Shown one piece after another: positions 1 through 5,513 of a stretch of DNA of 5,668 bases. This stretch comes from Clostridia bacterium. Lineage in GTDB: Bacteria > Bacillota_A > Clostridia > Oscillospirales > CAG-272. The stretch is taken from the NCBI GenBank assembly GCA_017626655.1, contig JAGAIH010000337.1, positions 1 to 5,668 on the forward strand, given 5' to 3'. Under the pieces are notes generated by a model. It was not told the origin of the DNA. It was given only the letters and a program-made list of their open reading frames with translations, and did not search any database. The position numbers and the translations under genes are program-made. The stretch's first letter is position 1, and every line of letters starts with the position of its first letter.

Positions 1-86
1 AGGTTGCGGAGCGACGAGGGCGTCGCTCCCTACAATGGGTCATTGGCAAACGAGCCATCGTGCCGAACAGCTCGCCAAACCCCAAT
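1..86 (+). repeat. Dispersed hairpin repeat, copy A (may extend left of window)
   Basis: This 86-base segment recurs in inverted orientation at 4230-4315, with 79 of 86 positions identical by hand alignment. Its core recurs again at 4390-4418. It contains a perfect inverted repeat: GGAGCGACG at 8-16, loop AGGG, and CGTCGCTCC at 21-29. No transposase lies next to it, so it resembles a REP- or MITE-like non-autonomous element. The left boundary cannot be fixed because the window starts here. It lies just upstream of the propeller gene and could form a structured leader or the 3' end of an upstream transcript; there is no T-tract, so it is not a classical terminator. Confidence 0.88.
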
Positions 87-123
87 TTTTCGCAATCATA
101 AGATCGACTCGTGTAAAAAAAAG

Positions 124-162
124 AAAAGGAGAAAAACGAAGCCTCATCAAGCTTCGCCGATG
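124..162 (+). promoter_or_regulatory. Distant Shine-Dalgarno with hairpin spacer before ATG 160
   Basis: A strong AAAAGGAG (124-131) ends 28 bases before the ATG at 160, too far for normal initiation. Between them lies a perfect 6-bp inverted repeat, CGAAGC (137-142) and GCTTCG (151-156), with an 8-base loop. If it folds, the unpaired distance from the Shine-Dalgarno to the ATG falls to 8 bases, within the usual optimum. No in-frame ATG, GTG or TTG occurs at normal distance from the Shine-Dalgarno. The repeat and spacing are seen; the bypassing role is inference. The Shine-Dalgarno sits in a purine-only run, 115-136. Confidence 0.45.
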
Positions 163-1329
163 AATGATATGGACGAAACAATGAAGGATATGGCCCCTAT
201 CAAGCCTGCCGTACAGGTGGAGAAGGCAGATGAATGGAGCAAACTTTTTGAGAGATACGGTCAGACCGAGACCGCGTGGATCGGCGCCGACGGGATCTTC
301 TCCTTCGCGCTGGACGGAAACGATGCCCTCGCGAGTGCCACCGACCGCACCAAGACCTTTTTTATCTTCAGCGATACGCTGTTCGGTACCGCGAGCGAGG
401 ACGGAAGAAAGGCCGTGCGGGAGGCTATGCCCAACCACACCTCCGCGATCCTCGAGGGAAACAAGCCCGATGCCGCGAGGCGCAGATTTGTCTGGGGCAG
501 GGGCGGCAGCTGCACCCTTGACCTGCAGGATCTCGATGATAACGATCAGAAAAATCTTGTGGGTAAGGTGAAATGGTTCACCGACGGTCTTGTGCTGGGG
601 GATAAGCTGTACCTGTTCTGCTATACCCCCATCGGACTCGTCAATGACAGGGTGGACATGGCCGTGTTCCCGATTGTGGACGGCGACCTCGACTATGAGC
701 ATGATTTCCTCATCGAACCCATCCCTCAGCTCTGTATGCTGACCCCTGAGGGGGAGCTGGACGTTGATTACGGTTACGCCGTCCACGTCAATACCAAGGA
801 AGCGGGCGCGCCCGACCCCGACGGATATATCTACATCTACGGCGGCGGCCGCGATTACAGGGGCTACGTTTCCCGTATCAAGGCCGAGGATTTCCCCGAC
901 TTTTCCAAGCTGAGATACTATGACGGAAGCGGATGGAGCGCAAGCATCGCCGATGCCGCCGCCGTGATCCGGGGCATATCCCGCGAATACAGCGTAACGC
1001 CCATCCCCGTAGGCCCGAAGGCCGGGAAATACGTTGCCGTATTCATGGATCAATGCGTTTCCGGTGATATCGCCTACGCCATCGCCGACACGCCCTACGG
1101 ACCCTTCAGCGAGGCCGTCCGCTTTTACCGCGCGCCCGAGGCCGGTGAGACCGTGTTGGACGCGGAAGGCAAGGAGGACACGATATTTACGTATAACGCC
1201 AAGGCCCATCCCCATCTGTCGGAGGGGAGCCGCTTGCTGATCAGCTATAACACCAACGTGTGGAACGGCAACAACACCCCCTACTGCTATCACCCGAGAT
1301 TCATTTGGCTTGACCTTGAGACCATCTGA
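160..1329 (+). CDS. Five-bladed beta-propeller protein, DUF4185/DUF5005-like (glycosidase-like fold)
   Basis: A 389-residue protein if started at ATG 160. The frame is open back to position 4, but that extension runs through the dispersed repeat and a lysine-rich stretch and is unlikely to be coding. ATGs at 169, 181 and 190 are alternatives. Propeller-like strand units recur: GADGIFSFALDG followed by KTFFIFSDT (residues 42-73), FTDGLVLGDKLYLFCYT (140-156), DGYIYIYGGG with GYVSRI (221-240), GKYVAVFMD with AYAIADTPYGPFS (289-317), and KAHPHLSEGSRLLISYN (348-364). The early FSDT and the late AKAHPHLS motifs resemble DUF4185/DUF5005 proteins, which share the fold of GH43/GH32-type glycosidases; this family assignment is from memory. 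A carbohydrate-related role is inference and no catalytic set is assigned. No signal peptide or membrane segment is seen, so it is probably cytoplasmic. It is separated from the sigma gene by 163 bases with its own promoter, so probably a separate transcription unit. Confidence 0.8.
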   Translation: MNDMDETMKDMAPIKPAVQVEKADEWSKLFERYGQTETAWIGADGIFSFALDGNDALASATDRTKTFFIFSDTLFGTASEDGRKAVREAMPNHTSAILEGNKPDAARRRFVWGRGGSCTLDLQDLDDNDQKNLVGKVKWFTDGLVLGDKLYLFCYTPIGLVNDRVDMAVFPIVDGDLDYEHDFLIEPIPQLCMLTPEGELDVDYGYAVHVNTKEAGAPDPDGYIYIYGGGRDYRGYVSRIKAEDFPDFSKLRYYDGSGWSASIADAAAVIRGISREYSVTPIPVGPKAGKYVAVFMDQCVSGDIAYAIADTPYGPFSEAVRFYRAPEAGETVLDAEGKEDTIFTYNAKAHPHLSEGSRLLISYNTNVWNGNNTPYCYHPRFIWLDLETI

Positions 1330-1425
1330 TCGGTCCGGGAGTCTCAAGGGTATATCTCCTGTCTCCCGATCCTCGCGGCAGCGGATTTGTCTTCCCCGCC
1401 GATCAAGAACATTTTTTCCGAGGCG

Positions 1426-1452
1426 TGAAACGGTTTGGTCCGTTTCGGCGTC
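1426..1452 (+). promoter_or_regulatory. Candidate ECF-sigma promoter (autoregulation of the sigma gene)
   Basis: TGAAAC (1426-1431) is followed after 17 bases by CGTC (1449-1452). This matches the ECF promoter pattern known from Bacillus SigW and SigM (TGAAAC, 16-17 bases, CGTA or CGTC). It lies about 40 bases upstream of the sigma-factor ATG, the position expected for positive autoregulation, which is common for ECF genes. The elements are seen; recognition by the encoded sigma factor is inference. Confidence 0.55.
1427..1446 (+). other. Perfect dyad overlapping the ECF -35 element
   Basis: GAAACGG (1427-1433) and CCGTTTC (1440-1446) form a perfect 7-bp inverted repeat with a 6-base loop. 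It spans the -35 box and most of the spacer and places a GAAAC box on both strands. No T-tract follows, so it is not a terminator. It could be an operator for an additional regulator, or a chance palindrome. Confidence 0.4.
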
Positions 1453-1492
1453 TCTATGTATGAAAGTACTTTCAAGCAAAGGAGGCCCGGCG

Positions 1493-2089
1493 ATGCCCCG
1501 ACACGTTCCCGACGATCATACGCTCCTGGAGACCCTGACCCACGCCCTGGGCTCGGGGGACGCGGGGGCCGTGGATCGAGCATTTGAGAGCATATACAAC
1601 GCCTACGCGAGGTCGGTGGCCTTCGTCTGCGGGCGGTATCTGTCCGACGATACCGATATCCGCAGTGTGACCAACGACGTATTTATCAGCTTTTTTCAGC
1701 GTTCCCCCTACATAGAGGAGGTCGGGTCCCTCCGCGCCTACCTCATGCAGTCCGCCCGCCACGCCGCCCTGGACTTTTTGCGGTCCAAGAACCGCCGCGA
1801 AAGAAGACTGACCGAGCTGACGCCCCCCGACGGGGACACGGATCCCCTGACCCTCATCCCCGACCCCGACGGAGATATCGCCGCCCATGCCCGCTACCGC
1901 GCCTTGACCGACGACCTCCGCGCCACGGTGGGGGACGAGGCCGCCGAGATCGTATTGTCCCACGCCGTCTGCGGGGAGAGCTTCCCCGCCATCGCCGCGC
2001 GGCTGGGGCTGAAGACGGGTACCGTCAAGACCCGCTACCACCGCGCCATCCAACGCTTTCGCAAGCAGAAAGGAGATGCCTGGCTGTGA
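1493..2089 (+). CDS. RNA polymerase ECF-type sigma factor (sigma-70 family)
   Basis: A 198-residue protein, normal for the ECF group. Region 2 covers about residues 27-103, including YNAYARSVAFVCGRYL, the DTDIRSVTNDVFISFF segment equivalent to the polymerase-binding helix, and the AYLMQSARHAALDFLRSKNRR segment that recognises the -10 element. An acidic linker (about 111-130) precedes region 4 (about 135-190), whose helix-turn-helix, ESFPAIAARLGLKTGTVKTR, should bind the -35 box. It directs polymerase to a small stress or envelope regulon. ATG 1493 is chosen over upstream in-frame codons because AAAGGAGG at 1478-1485 lies 7 bases before it and the family alignment begins after it. The stop overlaps the GTG start of the next gene by four bases (GTGA), the usual arrangement of an ECF factor with its membrane regulator. 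The promoter at 1426-1452 suggests autoregulation. The exact ECF subgroup cannot be assigned by eye. Confidence 0.93.
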   Translation: MPRHVPDDHTLLETLTHALGSGDAGAVDRAFESIYNAYARSVAFVCGRYLSDDTDIRSVTNDVFISFFQRSPYIEEVGSLRAYLMQSARHAALDFLRSKNRRERRLTELTPPDGDTDPLTLIPDPDGDIAAHARYRALTDDLRATVGDEAAEIVLSHAVCGESFPAIAARLGLKTGTVKTRYHRAIQRFRKQKGDAWL

Positions 2090-3468
2090 AACATAAGAAA
2101 TCCCCCAAGCCCACCCCCGAAGAGTCCCTCCGCCATACCTGCGAGGAGGGGATGGGGCTTGACCTGAACTACAGTGAGATCCGCGACCGCCTGGATACGG
2201 CCGAGATTTCCCGCGTGGGCAAGGTACGGAAGGCCGCAAAGCCCGCCATGATCCCCACGGATGCCCCCGCCCCCGCTCCCCGCCGCGCCTTCCCCGCCGT
2301 CCTTCTGGTGCTGGCGGTGCTGATCCTCACCCCCGCCCTGGCGGTGGGGAGCTTCCTCATCGCCCGCTCCACCATGGATCCCACGCCCCCCGACAACCAT
2401 CCCGACGGGACGGTGGGCTATATGCCCCCCCTGGGCACAGATCCCGACCAGAGCTTTACCCCGGGCGTCTCGGTCCCCGTGACTCCCCGCCCCATTACCC
2501 CCAACACCTCGGGAAAGGAGTGGGGCAACCTCTTCAATCTCACCGAGTCCTACGCCACCGATAACGCCCTGTTCCTCCGCGCCGAGCATCTGGACCCCGC
2601 CATGACCGACGGGACCCTCCCCGCCGTGCTGACGGTCTCGGACGTGGCGGAGTGGAAGAGCTTTTACGGTGAATTCTGCGCCGACGGAGTCCCCGCACAG
2701 GAGCTTCTGGACGGGCTGAACGGCATGACCCGGGATTTCTTCCAAAACCATTCCTTGCAGATCATCATCACCGAGGGGCGGAGCGGCTCCATCCGCTACC
2801 GATTTGAGGAGGTCTATACCACCAACGGAAAGGTCCACCGAGCGTGGGAGCTGGTGGCCGAGGTGCCTCTCGCCCTGACCATGGATATCGTCCATTGGTG
2901 CGTCGTGATCCCCGTGGGCAAGGCCGAGGCCCAGGTGCCTATGGAGCTGTCCATGCGGGACGTCTATGAGATCGACCCGGGGTACGTGGTGGAGCCCGAC
3001 GACGTCATTCCCGACATCACGATCCGTGACCCCCATCTGTGGTTTGAATTCGACTCCTACGCCCGAAACGGCTGTCTTTACGGCCGCCTGGGATACAACG
3101 GCGACGGGAGCTACCCCTACACCAAGACCGTGACCACCTATGCCGAGTGGCAGAGCCTCTACCTGGGCTACTCCGTGGGCTCGATTTCGGACTCCGGCTT
3201 TACGGAGGGTCTGGCCGCTATGGACGAGGCCTTCTTCGCCGAGCAGTCCCTGCTGATCCTCTACATAGCGGAGGGCAGCGGGTCGATCCGCCACCGCGTG
3301 GATCAGGTCACGGTGGAAGACGGGACAGTCACCGTCACCCTTGTGACCCTGCAACCCGAGGTGGTCACCTGCGACATGGCCTACTGGGCGATCCTCGTCC
3401 CCATTGATAAGGGATCAGCCGGGCTTCCCGTGGAGATCGAGGGAAAGATCGAAGCCCTCACTCCGTAA
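2086..3468 (+). CDS. Single-pass membrane protein coupled to the sigma factor; putative anti-sigma/sensor with a duplicated outer domain
   Basis: A 460-residue protein starting at GTG 2086, which overlaps the sigma stop; AAAGGAG at 2069-2075 lies 10 bases upstream. Residues 1-68 are charged and probably cytoplasmic. A single hydrophobic helix follows (about 69-93, AVLLVLAVLILTPALAVGSF), then a proline-rich linker (about 97-140). The rest is outside the membrane and holds two related units, about 154-288 and 323-451. Each has a EW-S-Y region, EG.SGSIR.R (230-239 and 396-404), a T.D...W motif (265-271 and 428-434) and a closing P..K..A..P.E segment. Position and topology suggest it sequesters the sigma factor at the membrane and senses an envelope signal. 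However, the cytoplasmic part has only one cysteine (C18) and lacks the H-x3-C-x2-C zinc anti-sigma motif, so the anti-sigma role rests on context. I do not recognise the repeated domain. Confidence 0.85.
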   Translation: MKHKKSPKPTPEESLRHTCEEGMGLDLNYSEIRDRLDTAEISRVGKVRKAAKPAMIPTDAPAPAPRRAFPAVLLVLAVLILTPALAVGSFLIARSTMDPTPPDNHPDGTVGYMPPLGTDPDQSFTPGVSVPVTPRPITPNTSGKEWGNLFNLTESYATDNALFLRAEHLDPAMTDGTLPAVLTVSDVAEWKSFYGEFCADGVPAQELLDGLNGMTRDFFQNHSLQIIITEGRSGSIRYRFEEVYTTNGKVHRAWELVAEVPLALTMDIVHWCVVIPVGKAEAQVPMELSMRDVYEIDPGYVVEPDDVIPDITIRDPHLWFEFDSYARNGCLYGRLGYNGDGSYPYTKTVTTYAEWQSLYLGYSVGSISDSGFTEGLAAMDEAFFAEQSLLILYIAEGSGSIRHRVDQVTVEDGTVTVTLVTLQPEVVTCDMAYWAILVPIDKGSAGLPVEIEGKIEALTP

Positions 3469-3474
3469 AAAAGC

Positions 3475-3514
3475 GAGAGCCGTACCCTTCCGCCGAGGGG
3501 GGCGGCTCTCTTTT
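3475..3514 (+). terminator. Rho-independent terminator after the sigma/sensor operon
   Basis: GAGAGCCG (3475-3482) and CGGCTCTC (3503-3510) form a perfect 8-bp GC-rich stem directly followed by TTTT. The loop contains a smaller inner stem, CCCT (3485-3488) with AGGG (3496-3499). It begins 7 bases after the upstream stop codon. An A-run (3467-3472) on the left side would give a T-run on the other strand, so it may also act in reverse. Confidence 0.85.
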
Positions 3515-3537
3515 CGCGTTCATTGCGCGGCCGGGGG

Positions 3538-3566
3538 TTGACTTTCGCGGGAGAATGGAGTATAAT
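3538..3566 (+). promoter_or_regulatory. Near-consensus housekeeping sigma-70/SigA promoter for the HAD gene
   Basis: TTGACT (3538-3543) and a perfect TATAAT (3561-3566) are separated by exactly 17 bases. Transcription should begin near 3573, giving a leader of about 35 bases that contains AGGGAG (3594-3599), 8 bases before the ATG. It sits immediately after the preceding terminator, so the HAD gene is an independent and probably constitutively expressed unit. Confidence 0.9.
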
Positions 3567-3607
3567 AATCTTGAACATCCCCACCAATCTGCAAGGGAGA
3601 CGACACC

Positions 3608-4225
3608 ATGAAAGCGACCTGGCTGTTTTTTGATATGGGCTCCACCATCATGAACGAGACCCCCGCCATGGAGAGGCGGATCCGCGACTCCATTGCGGGG
3701 ACGGGTGTCGCCTATGAGGAGATCGCCGCCAAAATGGCGGAGCTTCGTGCCATGGGTGTGCGGGAGGACGTGGCCGCTCTCAACCATTTCGGCATCAAGC
3801 CCACCCCCTGGCCCCGAGACCACGAGGTCCCCTACCCCGATGCCGACCGAGTCCTCCGTACCCTCCGTGAGCGGGGCTACCGCCTGGGCATCATCGCCAG
3901 CCAGCCGTTGGGCTCCGCCGAGAGACTGGCGCGGTTCGGTCTGCGGGACCATTTTGGGGTGATCTGCGCCTCCGCCGAGGAGGGAGTGGACAAGCCCGAC
4001 CCCGAGCTGTTCCGCCGCGCTCTGACCCGGGCGGGATGCGCTCCCGCCGACGCCGTCATGATCGGCGACCGTACCGACAACGACGTGGCCCCCGCCAAGT
4101 CCCTGGGGATGGGGACGGTCCTGATCCGCCAGGGCTACGGCGGTCACGATATCATCCACCACGAGGGGGAGATTCCCGATCTGACGGTGGACAGCCTGCC
4201 CGAATTGCTGGATATTTTTGTGTAG
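3608..4225 (+). CDS. HAD-superfamily hydrolase (haloacid dehalogenase-like), altered motif I
   Basis: A 205-residue cytoplasmic protein, normal for a HAD subfamily I enzyme with an alpha-helical cap. Motif I is FFDMGST (residues 7-13), with nucleophile D9. Motif II is S98 in LGIIASQ. Motif III is K129 in VDKPDPELF. Motif IV is GDRTDND (153-159), with D154 and N158 or D159 binding magnesium. The cap lies between about residues 15 and 75. The family usually removes phosphate from small metabolites through an aspartyl-phosphate intermediate. The second aspartate of motif I (DxD), which serves as general acid/base in phosphatases, is glycine here (G11), as in some HADs with DxGG or DxGN motifs, so the reaction type is uncertain. 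The substrate cannot be predicted. It has its own strong promoter and is followed by an inverted copy of the repeat family. Confidence 0.9.
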   Translation: MKATWLFFDMGSTIMNETPAMERRIRDSIAGTGVAYEEIAAKMAELRAMGVREDVAALNHFGIKPTPWPRDHEVPYPDADRVLRTLRERGYRLGIIASQPLGSAERLARFGLRDHFGVICASAEEGVDKPDPELFRRALTRAGCAPADAVMIGDRTDNDVAPAKSLGMGTVLIRQGYGGHDIIHHEGEIPDLTVDSLPELLDIFV

Positions 4226-4229
4226 ATAC

Positions 4230-4315
4230 ATTGCGGTTTGTCGAACTGTTTGGCACGTTGGCTCGGTTGCCAATGACCCATTGTAGGGAGCGACGCCCCC
4301 GTCGCTCCGCAACCT
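4230..4315 (-). repeat. Dispersed hairpin repeat, copy B (inverted relative to copy A)
   Basis: The reverse complement matches 1-86 at 79 of 86 positions. The hairpin arms (4287-4295 and 4300-4308) are fully conserved, while the loop changed from AGGG to GGGG (repeat orientation). Differences are concentrated in the half away from the hairpin, consistent with selection or recent spread acting on the hairpin end. It begins 5 bases after the HAD stop codon, so it would form the 3' structure of that transcript; no T-tract follows. Confidence 0.88.
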
Positions 4316-4389
4316 ACAAATAGCCTTTACCTATTGTCAGATATATATGTTTCGCCCTTATTTCCCCAAAAATCGGTATGTTCTATGTG

Positions 4390-4418
4390 GCGGAGCGACG
4401 AGGGCGTCGCTCCCTACA
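4390..4418 (+). repeat. Dispersed hairpin repeat, copy C (core only)
   Basis: These 29 bases are identical to positions 6-34 of copy A, including the hairpin arms (4392-4400 and 4405-4413) and the AGGG loop. Similarity stops abruptly on the right and after about one more base on the left, so this is a truncated copy or a minimal family member. With copy B it forms an inverted pair upstream of dusB. The AT-rich stretch between them (4316-4389) contains no gene; it has a short bulged hairpin (about 4316-4337) and no convincing promoter. Confidence 0.82.
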
Positions 4419-4442
4419 GGGGTTTGTGCCAACCGAAACGCA

Positions 4443-4473
4443 CCGACAGACCCAAATTCGCCCCCTAAATAAT
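4443..4473 (+). promoter_or_regulatory. Weak candidate promoter for dusB
   Basis: AATAAT (4468-4473) matches a -10 box at 5 of 6 positions, and CCGACA (4443-4448) matches a -35 box at 4 of 6, but the 19-base spacer is long. Transcription would start about 14 bases before the ATG. No better promoter was found between the HAD gene and dusB, so a promoter is expected in this gap, but this one is only a candidate. Confidence 0.25.
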
Positions 4474-4493
4474 CACTCTACAGGGAGATCCCT

Positions 4494-5513
4494 ATGTCAC
4501 AAGTAACCTTCGGCCCTATCACCCTGCCCCACGGCCTTGCCCTCGCCCCTCTGGCGGGGGTCAGCGACCGTGCCTTTCGCCGTGTCTGCCGCGCCTGCGG
4601 AGCCGACTTCACCGTCAGCGAGATGGTCTCGGCCAAGGCTCTCTGCTACGAGCAGCGCAAAAAGGACCCTAAGGTCCGCTCGGTGTCGGGACAGCTTGCC
4701 TCGGTCAATGCCGATGAGCTTCCCATGGCGGTGCAGATCTTCGGCAGTGAGCCCGACTTCATGGCCGAGGCCGCGCGGATGATCGAGGCCAACGAATACA
4801 TCGGCTGTATGAGTGAGGTCCCCCCCTCGGCCATCGACATCAACATGGGTTGTCCCGTCCGCAAGGTCACGGGCAACGGCGAGGGGAGCGCGCTCCTCAA
4901 AAATCCCCAACTCATCGGCGAGATCGTCACCGCCGTTGTGAAAGCCGTGAAGATCCCCGTCACGGTCAAGATCCGGGCGGGGTGGGACAAGGATTCCGTC
5001 AACGCCCCCGAGGTGGCCAGGATCATCGAGGCCTCGGGCGCGTCCCTGCTGACGATCCACGCCCGCACCCGCGAGCAGATGTACGAGCCGGGGGTGGATC
5101 GGTCGGTCATCACCGCCGTCAAGCAGGCCGTCTCCATCCCCGTGCTGGGCAACGGCGACATCTACACCGCCGCCGACGCCCTGTCCATGATGGCCGAGAC
5201 GGGCTGTGACGGGGTCATGATCGCCCGCGGCGCCATGGGCAACCCCTGGATCTTCTCCGAGATCCGCGCCGCCCTGGAGGGGAAGGACTTCACGCTGCCC
5301 CCCGCGTCCGAGCGCTTTGAGGTGGCGCTGACCCAGGTGCGGGAGATGATTACCGAGAAGGGCCAGCGGGTGGGGGTAGCCGAGGCCAAGAAGCATCTGG
5401 CCTGGTACTGCCACGGCATGGAGGGCGCCGCCGCCGCCAGGGGACGGCTCATGCAGGCCGAGTCCTACGACGAGCTGGCCGCCATCCTGCGGGAGATGGG
5501 AGGGCGGGCATGA
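4494..5513 (+). CDS. dusB: tRNA-dihydrouridine synthase B (DusB-type)
   Basis: A 339-residue flavoenzyme, close to the family length, that reduces uridine to 5,6-dihydrouridine in tRNA using FMN and NADPH. The N-terminal TIM barrel shows LAPLAGVSDRAFR (residues 17-29), the FMN-binding signature; PMAVQIFG (77-84); and DINMGCPVRKV (115-125), with C120 as the expected catalytic proton donor. These are followed by VKIRAGW (158-164, K159), TIHARTREQMY (187-197), IPVLGNGDI (215-223) and GVMIARGAMGNPWIF (240-254), which hold the FMN phosphate. The C-terminal helical domain (about 262-339) would contact tRNA. The start is supported by AGGGAG at 4482-4487, 6 bases before the ATG. DusB is the closest match among bacterial Dus types; in many Firmicutes this gene is simply called dus. 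Its stop overlaps the next start by ATGA, indicating an operon. Confidence 0.95.
   Translation: MSQVTFGPITLPHGLALAPLAGVSDRAFRRVCRACGADFTVSEMVSAKALCYEQRKKDPKVRSVSGQLASVNADELPMAVQIFGSEPDFMAEAARMIEANEYIGCMSEVPPSAIDINMGCPVRKVTGNGEGSALLKNPQLIGEIVTAVVKAVKIPVTVKIRAGWDKDSVNAPEVARIIEASGASLLTIHARTREQMYEPGVDRSVITAVKQAVSIPVLGNGDIYTAADALSMMAETGCDGVMIARGAMGNPWIFSEIRAALEGKDFTLPPASERFEVALTQVREMITEKGQRVGVAEAKKHLAWYCHGMEGAAAARGRLMQAESYDELAAILREMGGRA

Noticed and set aside
4..159. N-terminal extension of the propeller protein through the repeat
   Set aside because: The first 27 or so codons are repeat DNA also found in non-coding gaps, and the rest is a lysine-rich translation of a purine tract.
1328..1417. 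Terminator for the propeller gene
   Set aside because: Two competing 6-bp stems (GATCGG with CCGATC; CGGGAG with CTCCCG) have large loops and no adjacent T-tract; the T-run at 1412-1417 has no strong stem directly before it.
40..1479. Long minus-strand open frame (479 codons) opposite the propeller gene
   Set aside because: It is antisense to a protein with clear strand motifs, has a Gly/Val/Ala/Asp-rich composition typical of reversed GC-rich codons, and runs through the repeat; no ribosome binding site supports it.
1310..1492. Upstream in-frame extension of the sigma factor, overlapping the propeller gene
   Set aside because: The extension is Arg/Ser-rich, unlike sigma factors, and would contain the promoter; AAAGGAGG points to ATG 1493.
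2035..3354. Minus-strand open frame (439 codons) opposite the sensor gene
   Set aside because: Its composition is dominated by Gly, Val and His from antisense GC-rich codons, and it overlaps a gene coupled to the sigma factor.
1..4418. CRISPR array from the three repeat copies
   Set aside because: Only three copies, in mixed orientation and kilobases apart, with no regular spacers and no cas genes.
4434..4460. Second ECF promoter upstream of dusB (CGAAAC then CG)
   Set aside because: The spacing to the first CG is 19 bases and no CGTC or CGTA follows, so it does not fit the pattern before the sigma gene.
4482..4493. Hairpin AGGG-AGAT-CCCT over the dusB ribosome binding site as a regulator
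   Set aside because: Only a 4-bp stem; too weak to claim control of translation.
4497..5414. Minus-strand open frame (305 codons) opposite dusB
   Set aside because: dusB is certain from conserved motifs; the reverse frame is a shadow without recognisable domains.
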